64,000 nt of DNA from Aradus depressus (Eukaryota > Arthropoda > Insecta > Hemiptera > Aradidae). Under the pieces are notes generated by a model, which was not told the DNA's origin, did no database searches, and was given only the letters and a program-made list of their open reading frames with translations. The DNA is taken from the NCBI GenBank assembly GCA_963662175.1, contig OY759214.1:102510115-102574114 (forward strand), in the 5' to 3' direction. Positions 21,644 to 33,244 of this stretch are shown one piece after another. The position numbers and the translations under genes were made by a program. Position 1 is the stretch's first letter. Each line of letters begins with the position of its first letter.

Positions 21644-23260
21644 ATGGAAGGGAAAGAGAAGTCGGACTTAGAGCCGATACAGACACGGTCTAGGAAAACT
21701 ATCCGTACGCCCCCGGAGTCCCCGGTAGAAAATCCTAAATTTGACCTAGAGGCGATGTTTAAGGCCATGCAGGAACAGATAGGACAGCAGGGAAAGGCCA
21801 TGCAGGAACAGATTTCGGGACTAGGACAGCAGGGAAAGGCCATGCAGGAACAGATAGGACAGCAGACTTCGGAGATAAAGGAACAAATTTCGGCAATGGC
21901 AAATAATATCGAATCCATTAATCGCGATATGGGCACTCTACGATCTGAGTCCGGAGAATTGAGAACTAGACAGGACAATTTAGAAGGGAAATATGACAAA
22001 CATGTTTCTGAAGTTAGGGACATGGTAGATGTCTGTCATCATGAAATGACAGGTAGGATCATGTCAGAAACACAACGTTTAGATCATGAAATGACAGGTA
22101 GGATCATGTCAGAAACACAACGTTTAGATAAGGAGGTCGAGGAAATAAATTCGAACCAAAATATTTTTCGTACCGATTGTGAGAAGAGATTCGCCAATAT
22201 CTCGAAGAGAATAGATACTGTTTCGGGTCAAAATCAGGTCTCAACCCCAAAACATAATGACCAAGTGACGTTCCCCATCCCTGAAGAACATAAGGATTGG
22301 TACACAGGTCAGACCTTTGCTCGCGAACAGCCTAGTAACGTCACTTTCCAAAATACGTATATAAAAAATTACGAACGTAACAAGGTAACGTTCCGTAACA
22401 ATGTGGTGGATTTACCCAACCATTTCATATCAAATTTAGAAATTGCATATAGTCACATTGGAGAATTTTATAATCTGAACGAATTTATAAAGTCACATTT
22501 AAAGGGCGAGGGTCTGGATTGGTTCCTTGTAAAGTCAGGAAGTATCCGCTCTTTTGATGAATTCGTCAATGCGTTCAAAGATAGGTTCTGCGGGGAGAAA
22601 TATGACGTTATAGTCCGTAGGGAACTTGATACCCAAGGCTATGCCGATCATATGGATAAAACACCCAGCGAACATTTTTCAAAATTAGTGTCACGACTCC
22701 AGGATAGTACATATAAAATTCCGGAAGGCTACGTATGTGAACTATTGAGCAAACATTACGGAGAGACGGTCGAAAATTCAGTTAGGATCCAGGGAATAAT
22801 CTCTATTGAGAGACTACATGAGCAAATAATTAGGATAGGTACTAACATAATTAGACGTGATTGTAAATTAAAGGATAGTTCTTGGAAAGGCGGGGAAAGA
22901 CAGTACCGACCAGATAGTCTTCCGAAAAACAATAACTTTCCCAAACAAGACCTACCTCGTTACAATTCTGGGAATGCACGGGGAACCTCTCACTACAATC
23001 AAGAGAGAGGGAATCAATTTAGCCGAGGCCCTTCCCGCGAGTCAAATCCAAATTACGATCAGCCACGTAATTACTATGACTCAAATAAGAATTATAATCG
23101 ACCACCTAATTATAGGGATAACCAGTCGAAACCTAACGTAAGAAACATGGAGGTAGTGACCGACAATAATGTCAATACTGATATGAAAGAAATAAAGCAA
23201 TCCCTTGGAGAGTTGGCTAACAACCTGAAACCAATTGTTGACCGCTTGATAAAAAACTAA
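21644..23260 (+). CDS. Gag of the 8-kb LTR element, intact
   Basis: 538 residues. The N-terminal 130 residues are predicted coiled coil and contain three near-repeats of KAMQEQIGQQG, then a duplicated HEMTGRIMSETQRLD unit at about residues 130-160. The capsid domain lies at about 240-400 (PNHFISNLEIAYSHIGEFYN, GEGLDWFLVKSGSIRSFDEF, FKDRFCG, DKTPSEHFSKLVSRLQDS) and matches the retrotransposon gag fold. The C-terminal 110 residues are rich in Arg, Asn, Tyr and Pro and have no CCHC knuckle. Such a basic tail probably binds the RNA genome. The ATG at 21644 is the first in the frame. It is followed 14 bases later by the next ORF in another frame. Confidence 0.85.
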   Translation: MEGKEKSDLEPIQTRSRKTIRTPPESPVENPKFDLEAMFKAMQEQIGQQGKAMQEQISGLGQQGKAMQEQIGQQTSEIKEQISAMANNIESINRDMGTLRSESGELRTRQDNLEGKYDKHVSEVRDMVDVCHHEMTGRIMSETQRLDHEMTGRIMSETQRLDKEVEEINSNQNIFRTDCEKRFANISKRIDTVSGQNQVSTPKHNDQVTFPIPEEHKDWYTGQTFAREQPSNVTFQNTYIKNYERNKVTFRNNVVDLPNHFISNLEIAYSHIGEFYNLNEFIKSHLKGEGLDWFLVKSGSIRSFDEFVNAFKDRFCGEKYDVIVRRELDTQGYADHMDKTPSEHFSKLVSRLQDSTYKIPEGYVCELLSKHYGETVENSVRIQGIISIERLHEQIIRIGTNIIRRDCKLKDSSWKGGERQYRPDSLPKNNNFPKQDLPRYNSGNARGTSHYNQERGNQFSRGPSRESNPNYDQPRNYYDSNKNYNRPPNYRDNQSKPNVRNMEVVTDNNVNTDMKEIKQSLGELANNLKPIVDRLIKN

Positions 23261-23274
23261 GTAGCAGGAGTGGG

Positions 23275-24258
23275 ATGAACAAACTTAAAGACAAGGGGGG
23301 AGGTAAATTTAAATTCAAGGGGGACATACGCAGTTTGCTTGGTACAGAGATGATGACGAGATTGACAGGGGACATTGACCTACATACTAACATTGACAAT
23401 GGATGTCCCACTCCTGTAAAGATAAAGACAGACTGTAACAACGGACTAACATTGATGAAGCTACAGGGGTACCAAGAAGGTAGCGGTTTAGGAAGACACG
23501 GCAATGGACGTTTGGAACCAGTTTTTATTAGCACGAGAAGACCACTTCAAGGATTAGGTTACGAGTACAAATTTTTTGATATCAGATCACCAGTTAACGT
23601 AGAATCAATAGCAAAGACATCCTTACCAATCACTGCTAAGCAGGAAGAGCCCATCGACAAACAAACATACCCCGACAATACTATGACTGCCCCACATCAC
23701 GTAAATTCATCAAGTATAAAAGAGGACGAAATCACAGACGAACCGACAGGCAATGACAAAAACATAACTTTCCCAGATGACGTCAGAATATCATCTCTGA
23801 TGCAGGAGTTTTCTGACCTACTTAGAAACGAGGACGAAGTAACAGACATATCGACAGACAATGACCACATAATCCGCTACCCGACTAATGGCAACCCCAC
23901 TTGTGAAGAACATCCGCAGGTGAACTTCATCAAAGACAATAGGATAACTGACATTTCGGGACTACAACAACAGACTTACAAATTTACAGAAAAACAGGCC
24001 GAAAGACAGAAACAGAACTTTGAGGTACGACACCAACAGACTACGTTAGAAATTGGCGATCAGGTGTTAGTACAATCTCTGCGGATACCCACCGGTAAGA
24101 GGGATATATCCAAGCTATTACTATTACTATTCTGGGAAGGACCTTACCAGATTTTAGACAAGGAAAGTCCTCAAAATTTTATTTTAGGACATCTCGGCAG
24201 CGATATTGTAGGAGGAGTATTTTATATGACATCACAGAAGCCGTATATTAGCGGATAA
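23275..24258 (+). CDS. ORF with G-patch and integrase-like C-terminal tail
   Basis: 327 residues. At about 61-98 lies a G-patch: MKLQGYQEGSGLGRHGNGRL followed by RRPLQGLGYE, with the Gly spacing of this RNA-binding motif. G-patches occur at the C-terminus of some retroviral proteases. The middle (about 100-230) is acidic and Thr/Asp-rich. At about 240-327 come EIGDQVLVQSLR, FWEGPYQIL and nearby residues, which match the SH3-like C-terminal domain of Gypsy-type integrases. The ends of a protease and an integrase thus appear joined, with RT, RNase H and the integrase core deleted between them. The frame has remained open, which suggests use or youth. Confidence 0.65.
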   Translation: MNKLKDKGGGKFKFKGDIRSLLGTEMMTRLTGDIDLHTNIDNGCPTPVKIKTDCNNGLTLMKLQGYQEGSGLGRHGNGRLEPVFISTRRPLQGLGYEYKFFDIRSPVNVESIAKTSLPITAKQEEPIDKQTYPDNTMTAPHHVNSSSIKEDEITDEPTGNDKNITFPDDVRISSLMQEFSDLLRNEDEVTDISTDNDHIIRYPTNGNPTCEEHPQVNFIKDNRITDISGLQQQTYKFTEKQAERQKQNFEVRHQQTTLEIGDQVLVQSLRIPTGKRDISKLLLLLFWEGPYQILDKESPQNFILGHLGSDIVGGVFYMTSQKPYISG

Positions 24259-26118
24259 ATTTACAAGCAGGCTAGAGAAGCGCTAGGGCTCTCTTTGAGA
24301 TTAACGATCTTACTTCAGCCGAGTTAGGGGGGCGATTATTGCAGACGAGATCGCGGCCCTAGAGTCAGGGAAGAGATTTGTGACGTCTCTATGGGTGTCC
24401 ATCCCCAGCTATCCCAGGAACAGTTAGACAAAGTCACACACACATAAAACAGACACTATTTTATTATTTGGGAATTATTTATTATTTTACACTAACGGCC
24501 AACACCTCATTATACAACAACACACAAAGAATCACACATACACATTTATTGGGGACACGGGATTTATTATTTAGTTATTTTTTTTTTGTAAATAGGATAA
24601 GGCAGACGGGGACATTCTGGCACTCCCCTGGGGCTTAACATCGAGCATACCCCCCTTAGTCGAGCTCAAAGATTCCGAAATGAATCGCCAGGTTGTAAAT
24701 AGTAATTTTAGATAATAAGTTAGGGTTAGTTTTTTTTTTAAATTCTAGATATTAAGTTAGGATAATTTTTTGTTTATATTTAGTAATAGGATATTTTTTT
24801 AATAGTATTAGTAAGTCTTTTTCTTTTTATATTGATGATGGGATAATTTAGTTTAGATAGGTTTGTGGTTGTCATTTATCTTAACGTAATTGTAGGAGGG
24901 GCAGAAGAGGTATGGACTGGCCATCCATAGGAATTTCCTACGTATTTAAATTTGATTAGGAGACGAGGATCTGAGTAGGATGACAGCGGGGTGATGGCAC
25001 ACACATTCGTGAATGATCATATTTGATAAATATAACCCAACTGTATTTGTATTTTTGTATTTGGAATATTCTAAATTATCTCTTCAAAATTTTTTTTGTA
25101 TTTTGACTAATATTTGTATGCGATCAGTGTAACTGTTAATAATGTCACATTAACTCATCTTTATTCTATTTGACCATTATGTTAGCCCATTGATATTTTT
25201 TTAAATGTATTTGTCACATATATCCAGGTATGGACCTTATTTATTATGATGTAGTGACGACCATGGTAGGTCAAAAGTAACTGTAATTTTATAATATATT
25301 TATTTTATTTAAGAAATCCTAAGGCAAGGTGCCGAAGCATACATGACTGGAGGGGGAGATATATTATAAACTGGAGGGGATACCCAGAATTGAATATTTA
25401 ATTATCTTACACACGGAGAAGGGGCCACTCCATTGATGCTTGTAGAATCCATTTAAAGGGGCGGGAGTTGTTTAATTATTTTTTTTTTTTACGCCATGAA
25501 CTGACTGTTTGAACTGAAGAAAGGGTTTCGCTACTTGATTAATGTGGATGCCGGAATTTACATATGTTTATGAAACTGAGATGGGATTTGAGTGGGCTTA
25601 TTTTTTTTTTATTATATTTCGTCGTCGTTCCGGCAGAAGGTAAATACCTGTCGAAGGCCTAAGGAGGCATATGGTTAGGGTCTGGTCAACCCAAATTTTT
25701 GTTGAAGCGGATTAAGGATATGGGAATTCAGTTGAAACATTGTCGAGGCGTGGGGCCTTTTTGGATGTTTTAACTAGTCAGTGAATGTATGCTAGAAATA
25801 GAATCGTTGTTATTTGCCAATGGAGAGGGTTAACTCCAAGAAGTACAGTGTAAAGTAGAATCATGCTTTGGTCACGCATGCATAGGCAAGCCATGCCGAA
25901 TAGAAAGGAAATTTAAAATCATGTTTTGGTCACGCATGATAATGAGGTCGATACCTGAGTATTATTTTATTATGACTTTGGGCAAGTCTTCTTTTAATGA
26001 ATATTGGTTAAGTGTATATGCTCAGTGAACGAGCAAGTGTTAAGTGAAACTAATAAAATATGTGACTTCCAATGGTCATTTAGCCGACATATTTTATTTT
26101 AATGGGAACGGGGGATAT
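24259..26118 (+). other. 1.86-kb non-coding stretch between the last ORF and the 3' LTR
   Basis: No ORF over 60 codons. The 19-base string TTTGGTCACGCATG with flanking ATCATG occurs twice (near 25861 and 25921). The stretch ends in the polypurine tract. In a complete relative this place could hold an env gene, but no env trace is visible. Confidence 0.6.
26103..26118 (+). promoter_or_regulatory. Polypurine tract
   Basis: TGGGAACGGGGGATAT directly precedes the 3' LTR, in the position where plus-strand synthesis starts. Confidence 0.7.
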
Positions 26119-27685
26119 TGTAGCATGTCTACCCTATAGATAATGCTCAGAACTGGCGATGTCTACGAGAGGATCGCGATCGCTAGGAGCAAAATATGGG
26201 TTGTGTGGTGTTGAATAAACGAGAATTGCATTTGGAAGAGAATGCTCGGAACCAATGATGCCTGCGAGAGAATCGCGATCGCTGGGAGCGAAAATAAAGA
26301 ATAATAGAGACACAATGGAAAGGAAGCCAAGATAATTGTCTACATCCGGTGTATAATGAATAAGCAGTAAAGGTTTTTTTTTATTACTCCAGGTTTTCAC
26401 ACAACTAGAGGCAGATGTTAATTGGTAATATGCGATTGGCTGGAAATAAAATGGGCGGAGTCCGACGACCAATCAAGCCTCGAGAAACGTCCCCCACCAC
26501 GGTCAGATATCGGAAGCCACTGCCCGTTTTACACAGTCTTCGTTCATGTCTTGGGTGATCACCACGTATCTTTTCTATAAGTAATATCAGTTTGAATATG
26601 TGAAATTACTCATTCTTCGTTCATGTCTTGGGTGATCACCACGTATCTTTTCTATAAGTAATATCAGTTTGAATATGTGAAAGTACTTTGTCTTCATTCA
26701 TGTCTTGGGTGATCACCACGTATCTTTTCTATAAGTAATATCAGTTTGAATATGTGAAAGTACTTTGTCTTCGTTCATGTCTTGGGTGATCACCACGTAT
26801 CTTTTCTATAAGTAATATCAGTTAGAATATGTGAAATTAACAGTCTTCGTTCATGTCTTGGGTGATCACCACGTATCTTTTCTATAAGTAATATTAGTTA
26901 GAATATGTGAAATTAACAGTCTTCGTTCATGTCTTGGGTGATCACCACGTATCTTTTCTATAAGTAATATCAGTTTGAATATGTGAAAGTACTTTTTCTT
27001 CGTTCATATCTTGGGTGATCACCACGTATCTTTTCTATAAGTAATATCAGTTTGAATATGTGAAAGTACTTTTTCTTTGCTCATACCTTGGTGGATCACC
27101 ACGTATCTTTTCTATAAGTAAAGTTTAGTTTGAATATGTGAATTAGTCGTAGAGACACACTTTGATTTTGGACGGTGCAAAGTCAGTGGGGGTGTAACTT
27201 CTGGTGTGCCCTCGAAACTACGCAGATCTTCAGGGACTATGTGAATAGACGATTTCTACGGGAAGTCCAGAAAGGGTGATCACGCCGTCATTCGCCATGG
27301 ATATCGTATAGAGGTACCTCGTAATTAAGTTATAATTCAGTCCTTCAGACACACGGCCAAATTATATATATTCAATTGTTGTTTTGTAAATATGTTCTCA
27401 TAAAAATAAATATGTTAAAGTTATAGGTTTGATTCATTTCATTCCCCCCCACTCATGCTTCTTCTGGTTGACAACAGTAATTAATTATTGTTAATTACTG
27501 ATGTCAACTGACCGTTAGGAACTTGTAACCGTCATTCCCGTGGGAGTGCTTTCAGCTATTCAGGCATTGTTTAATTAAAGTCGCGATTTAAATAATTTTC
27601 AATTTTAATAATTTTTCGATCTCAATTTTATTTATTTTATTAATTACGTGATTTGCACTCACATAGGGAGGGAGATGGTTATTAA
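26119..27685 (+). repeat. 3' LTR, 1567 bp
   Basis: Same length as the 5' LTR, no indels, about six substitutions seen by eye (99.6% identity). Confidence 0.9.
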
Positions 27686-27693
27686 TATATAAA

Positions 27694-27938
27694 AGTTTTG
27701 TAAAGTTCACACCGTAATTGCTTTTTAAAAAATTGAACTTTATTTAACATTCACTTAACTGAAACTTATATTCACTAAGTCAGAAAGGAGGTGTTAGCAA
27801 CACGGGAGCCAGGGATAGACTGAGGATCCTGGGAAAGTGGAAAATGCAAGATGGGAAAGAATGTCGTAAACAATACTAGGAAGGAGTGATGAGGATGCAG
27901 GAATTATGATGGGGTGTACAATATTTGTTACTATAACT
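27694..27938 (-). repeat. 3' LTR of the errantivirus-like element
   Basis: 245 bases with AGTT...AACT ends (AGTTATAG at the element-sense start), as in many errantiviruses. One base at the inner end could belong to the primer-binding site instead. Confidence 0.85.
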
Positions 27939-27951
27939 CCTCCACCCCTAA
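27939..27951 (-). promoter_or_regulatory. Polypurine tract of the errantivirus-like element
   Basis: On the minus strand AGGGGTGGAGG lies directly before the 3' LTR. Confidence 0.7.
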
Positions 27952-29012
27952 ATTGAGACATCACCTGGAAGGTGGTGGTGAGAAGGAGGGTGCCTTAGGT
28001 CGACAGTTACATTGTGAACAGGCTGTCTGTCCAAGGACTTACCAAAGAATTTAAATTTTATAATGAAAAATATGATACTAATAATAATGAAAATATAAAT
28101 GGTTGAAGTCCAAATACTAGGTATAATAAAATGATTCAACTTATTTTCTATCGGTACAATTGGGTTAGTATTTATAGTTCTAAGTGTTACGGGTTTTAAT
28201 AATAAAGTAAAATTAGTATGTTGATTGGTGTCGAGATGTAATTCAAAGTTGTTGATGGTGTGTGGTTTTCCAGAAGAGTTGGACGAGTAGTGGAAAGAGA
28301 TGTCGTTAAAGACGAGTTGTTCGTTGGGGCTTGGGGTGATAAGATGAATTCCAAACAGCTGCCGCGTTTCAAACGATGTCTCGCTGGTGATTTTAATTTC
28401 TCCGCTGTGAGGGAAGATTGTAATAAGTTGGTTCGTGTCCGCAACAGGCTCTATAAAATTGTCTCGTATGTCCAAGTCGGTGTATTGACATGATGATGTG
28501 TTTTCTTTGAGGATGATATCTCGTTCGCAGGAAGGTTGATAATTTGATAGCAGGTCATAAGAACATTGGTAGCACTGTACTTGTTCACATTTACCAGTTA
28601 AGAATTTAATAGCTAATGACTTATCTATAGGGGTCAGTAAATAGTTGATATTCGGTATAATAGTTGTGAATTGGTTTTCATGCAAAGTTGGGATAGAAAA
28701 TAAACTATACATGTAATATTCATTTTTTGAATTTATGGGGAGAGTTAGAAAGTAAATTATTTGGTTCACATCTATTTTACATTGTACCTTTATCCAAGTT
28801 TCGAAATCTAGTTTATTCTTATAATCTAATGTGAAAGGTGTTTGATCTTTGTAGTGACTAGCTATTTTTTGATTTCATTGAATAGTTGGTGTGTGGTTAT
28901 TATACTTGGGTGCATGGTTTTTAATTTGCAAAAAGTGATTGAGTTTTCTACATCTTGAAGGACGTGAAACATTGAAAATAGGTGTGTTTGTATTTGATAG
29001 AATAAGTTTTTA
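27948..29012 (-). pseudogene. Env remnant (C-terminal half) of the errantivirus-like element
   Basis: From about 29012 a frame gives MFHVLQDVENSITFCKLKTM, a block typical of errantivirus Env ectodomains, and then stops near 28865. The shifted frame continues from about 28860 into the 273-residue open frame ending at 27948. That part has a Cys-rich segment (CEQVQCYQCSYDL), a transmembrane segment (IYIFIIISIIFFIIKF) near the C-terminus and a short basic tail. The receptor-binding and fusion-peptide half is missing. The frame ends within the polypurine tract next to the LTR. The protein cannot be made whole. Confidence 0.7.
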
Positions 29013-29029
29013 TAGTGAGAATTAAAGTA

Positions 29030-29770
29030 TTAATTAATTTTTTTTATGCTAATTATAATTATGTATTATAACTTAAATTCTAAATTATTTTATTTCATAA
29101 GTATTTTTAATATTTATTCTACATTTAATTATTTGAATTAATTGTATTACTTATTTTCCTAACTACTTCTCTACTTTTTCCTCTTTTTTTTTTTATTTCT
29201 TACTTTACTACCTAATTTATTTTTCTTATAATTATCTTAGTTTTCGTAATTGTTCTTTTGACTTATAATATACTTTTCTTTAATTAATTATTCTTTTCTT
29301 TATTTTCTTTTTGCAACATTTGACCTAGATATTCATTCAGTGTCGATGTTGTCCAAGGTTTAATTATTTATAATATAAATTTTTTTTATTTATTATCATT
29401 TAATTTTAATTATAATGATTTTCATTTCATTCTTTTCTTTTCTTTTAATTAATTCTTTATTTATAATATTTCTTATTCTTATTTTTTCTTTTATTTATTT
29501 TTATTTCTTATAATTATTTGTCCTTATTAACAATCGCCTAATGATATGCGCTCAAAGAAGATTGCTAATAACTCTTAATATAATATTTTCTTAATATTTC
29601 TCTTATTCATAATAATTCTTGTAATTCTATCTTTATTATATTTCTAAATATCTTTTATTTCTTAATATTCAATTCTTTAATTACTTTATTTATTTTTATT
29701 TGACTTATTATTAAATTTTTTATTTATTAACTTATTAATTAACTACTAGCTAACTTACGAACTACTGGTA
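29030..29770. other. Very AT-rich stretch between pol and env
   Basis: About 740 bases of almost only A and T with no ORF. The N-terminal half of env would be expected here. It is either replaced by an insertion or decayed beyond recognition. Confidence 0.5.
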
Positions 29771-29775
29771 GTTGC

Positions 29776-29925
29776 AGTTTAACGTCATGTCCCAGGACGA
29801 TGGATACAGTTTTACGTCATGTCCTAGGACGGTTTGGATACAGTTTTACGTCATGTCCTAGGACGGTGGATACAGTTTTACGTCATGTCCTAGGACGGTT
29901 TGGATACAGTTTATCCTCGTGTCCA
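29776..29925. repeat. 32/34-bp tandem repeat, about 4.5 units
   Basis: Units alternate between 32 and 34 bases and share CAGTTTTACGTCATGTCCTA then GGACGGT(TT)GGATA. Each contains the palindrome GTCCTAGGAC (first unit: GTCCCAGGAC). Confidence 0.85.
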
Positions 29926-30129
29926 GAAGTCGACATTTTTTGTCGTAACCCTAGTTATATTTGTTGACTCTAAATTTTGAATATGATTTAATTTTGATCA
30001 CGTAATCATTAAATTATTTCGAAAATTGTAAAGTTTTAATTATTTTAAATTCTTCTAATCCGTTCACGAGCAGGGGGTCTCTTTGTTTTTTAGTCTCTGT
30101 CTTTTGAGCCGCCGGGGCGTGGCTCATCG

Positions 30130-31200
30130 TTAGTGTGTTTGTCTGTCGGTCTTTCTTTCGGACGGAGCAATCTTCTCTACGTCCGATCGTGTTTTGTTAA
30201 ATTTCCGTCTGGGGCGTTTTATATTGGATAGGTGTATGTTTTTCTGTGTATTGTGGTGTCGTGGATGTATTTCAGCTGTTTTACGTTTCGGGTTAAGTTT
30301 GGTGATTGTTTCTTTATTGTATTTGTTTTTTGTCTTGCTCTGTTTTTGTTTATTTTTGACGTATACTGTTTGTGGAATGTCGGGTAGTGATTCTCTGTCT
30401 TGATTTCGTTTGTCGATTATTGTTTCTTTAGTTGTGGCACTTTGTTCGTTAATTTTGTTGTAGACTAATTTCAATTTTTCTCGATGTTTGTCTATATAAT
30501 TATTTATTAATTGTTTTTCCAGGTCTATTGAAAAAGGGGAGTTATTGTCAAAATGTCCGTAAATTATATCAAGGGGTTTTAATTTTGTAACTGAATGTAG
30601 GGAATTGTTGTATGCCAGAAGGGCGTAGTTAACTTTTGTTTCTATACTGTCATTTTTAAATTCGTCTCTGTTGTTCAAAAGTCTTATGTGTTCTATTAGT
30701 GTGGAGTGGAATCTTTCTATAGGGCCATTGCTTTCGGGGTGTTGTGACGAAATGAAATGTAAGTCAATTTTGTGTAATGCTAGTAATTCTTTTACAAGGG
30801 AATTATTCAATTCTAGTCCGTTGTCTGAAATAATAGTGTCAGGTATATTGTGGTGTGTAAAGTATTTTATTAATTTGTTAACAATTTCTATACCTTGACC
30901 AGAGTCAAGTTTGTATGCCTGAGCATATTTAGAGAATGGGTCGAAAATTGTAAGGAATTATGTGTTTTCGAGGGTGATGGAGTCCATGTGGAGAATCTGG
31001 AATGGTTTTGTGGGTGTGGGCGTTATGTTAAATTGTATTTTTATTGGTCTTCTGTCGTACTTTGTCACTTGACAAATTTCACAATTGTTAATGTAGGTCT
31101 GTATGGTTCTTCTTTGGTTGGGCCAGTAGTACAGTCGTTAAATTTTGTTATCTGTTTCGTCTAGTCCTCTGTGATTGGTTTTTCCTATGTGGTAGTTTTC
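30130..31200 (-). pseudogene. Errantivirus integrase, two nonsense codons
   Basis: The zinc domain ([12 protein letters not shown] and NNCEICQV supply the His and Cys pairs) is in a frame shifted from RT and is interrupted by TAA near 31140. The core gives LHMDSITLENT (first Asp), a TAA near 30948, then FDPFSKYAQAYKL, ISDNGLELNN (second Asp) and ESNGPIERFHSTL (Glu). From 30810 the frame is open for 226 residues, ending in a Lys/Arg/Asn-rich tail at 30130. Confidence 0.8.
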
Positions 31201-33244
31201 TATTAGGTACTTCTTGTATTTCTGTCTCGGTTAGTACGTCAATTAGTTTTTGTGTGTAGTGGGTGAAATTTATTTCGGAAGTTTTGAAATGTTGGATCAG
31301 TGAGCTTGTGAATTTTTCATAGATTTTGGATTCAAAATAAATCCAATAGTTTATTCTCGGGATAATATTTTCCTTTACAAATTTGATGAGGTCTTGGTCG
31401 AAATTGGACTTGGATAGTTGGACTATTATTCTTTGTTTGGATCCGAATAAATTTAAAATTTTTGTTTTTGCGGGACTGTGCTCTACTTCGGAGATTATTA
31501 TTTGATGTTTACCTAAGTTTACGGGTCCGTCTACTATGGGAATGTCAATGTTAGTATTTCCGTCGCCGTTGGAGTGAATCGTTTGGTCGTCGCTGGAAAT
31601 GTCTTCGTCGTCCAAATTTACTATTAATGATTCGGTACTGTTGTTGGGATTGTCTGTACGTTTTTCGGGGTTTTTCTTATAGAAGTCGTCTATTAGTTCC
31701 TGTATAATGTCATCTGAAGTCTGTGTTTCGCCTACGTTAAGTTCGATACGGGAAAGTGCGTCCGCTACTTTATTCTGCACTCCCTTTTTGTAGATGACTT
31801 CGTAATCGAACTCTTCTAATTTTAAGCGCATTCGGACTAATTTCGAGTTGGGTTCTTTAAGGGAAAATAGCCACTGGAGTGGACGGTGATCACTAAAAAT
31901 TTTGAATCTTCTCCCGAATAAATATGGTCGAAAATATTTGGTTGCCCAAACAATTGCTAAGAGTTCTTTTTCGATAGTAGATAAATGGGTTTCGGTTTCG
32001 TTAAGGGTTCTGCTTGCGAAGCATACCGGTAAGTCCGCGCCATTAAAATTTTGACTGAGTACCGCGCCTAAAGCTACGTTGCTCGCGTCTGTCGTTAACT
32101 GGAATTGTTTTGAAAAGTCCGGATATTTAAGTATTGGTTCGTTAGTCAGTAGATTTTTACAAATATTAAAACAATTTATATATTCGGGGTCGTTAATGTT
32201 TATTGTCGCGCCTTTTTTTAAACATTTAGTGAGCGGTTTAGTTGTATCGGCCAATATACTGCAGTACCCGAGCAGTCCAAGAAATCCTTTAATTTGTTTT
32301 GTTGTTTTAGGAATGGGGAAATTTTGAATGGCTGTTATTTTGTCCGGGTTTGGTCTAATTCCGTCTGGAGTAACGATGTGTCCCAAGTACGCTACTTCTT
32401 TTTTTAAAAATTCGGTTTTGTCAAGTTGTATTTTAAAGTTTGATTGTCTCAGTCTGTTGAATACATTACGTAAGTTGAGTAGATGTTCTTGTAAGCTGGT
32501 ACTGAAAATGATAATATCATCTAAATATACAACACAGCCTGGTTGTCCGGCTAGTATACTATTCATGACTCTTTGAAATGTTGCTGGAGAATTTTTGAGT
32601 CCGAAGGGCATCCGTAAGAATTCGTAATGTCCTGTGTCTGTCGAAAAAGCTGTTTTGGGGATGCTGTCTTGTTCCATCTCGATCTGGTGGAACCCAGAGG
32701 CGAGGTCAATAGTCGAGAAGTACTGGCATTTGCCAAGTTTGTCAAGTAAGTCTGTGATATTTGGTATGGGGAATTTGTCATCTATGGTTTTTTCATTTAA
32801 TTTGCGGTAATCTATTACTAGTCGCCATTTTCTGGTTCCGGAAGAGTCTAATTTTTTTGGGACTATCCATATGGGGGCGTTCCAGGGTGAAATTGACGGT
32901 TGTATAATTTTGGCTGTCAACATTTTTTTTATTTGGGTCTTTACTTCCTCTTTGTGGACTTCGGGATATCTATAAGTTTTGGTGTAAATAGGGATCTCGT
33001 CTTGAGTACGTATGTGATGTCTAATTCGATTGGTTGAAGTCAAGGGTTTGTCTTCAGTGTAAAACAGGTCGTTATATTCTTTCAGTAATTTTAAAATAGA
33101 GTATCGTTCTTCCGAATTCATATGTTCTGTACGGAATTTAGAGGGGTCAAATTTTTGTTCGTCGTCACAGATGAGGTTTAAATTTGGTTGTATTTCTTTT
33201 TCTGTCAGTTTGTCGATTTTTTCTACTGTCAAAGGATTTTTCAA
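31148..33244 (-). pseudogene. Errantivirus pol: RT and RNase H, mostly open
   Basis: 698 residues open. RT blocks are [50 protein letters not shown] and [11 protein letters not shown] (catalytic YLDD). The RT connection (FLGLLGY...[11 protein letters not shown]) is shorter than usual and probably carries a small in-frame deletion. RNase H has [43 protein letters not shown] and KVADALSRI. The frame then shifts near 31200 before the integrase zinc domain. The reading before 33244 is also frameshifted from the protease, so the gene is not functional as a whole. Confidence 0.85.

Larger units (their letters stand above)
19640..27685 (+). mobile_element. Non-autonomous 8.05-kb LTR retrotransposon with intact gag and G-patch ORF
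   Basis: Two LTRs of 1567 bases (19640-21206, 26119-27685) differ at about six positions. TATAT flanks both ends (19635-19639, 27686-27690). A Lys-type primer-binding site follows the 5' LTR, and a polypurine tract (GGGAACGGGGGATA) precedes the 3' LTR. The internal 4.9 kb holds an intact gag and one further ORF; there is no protease, RT, RNase H or integrase core. It must depend on proteins of a relative, yet the nearly identical LTRs show recent transposition. Confidence 0.9.

Noticed and set aside
19655..26472. Identical 112-codon minus-strand ORFs in the two 1567-bp LTRs
   Set aside because: They are antisense to the LTR, have no recognisable domain, and are duplicated only as part of the LTR.
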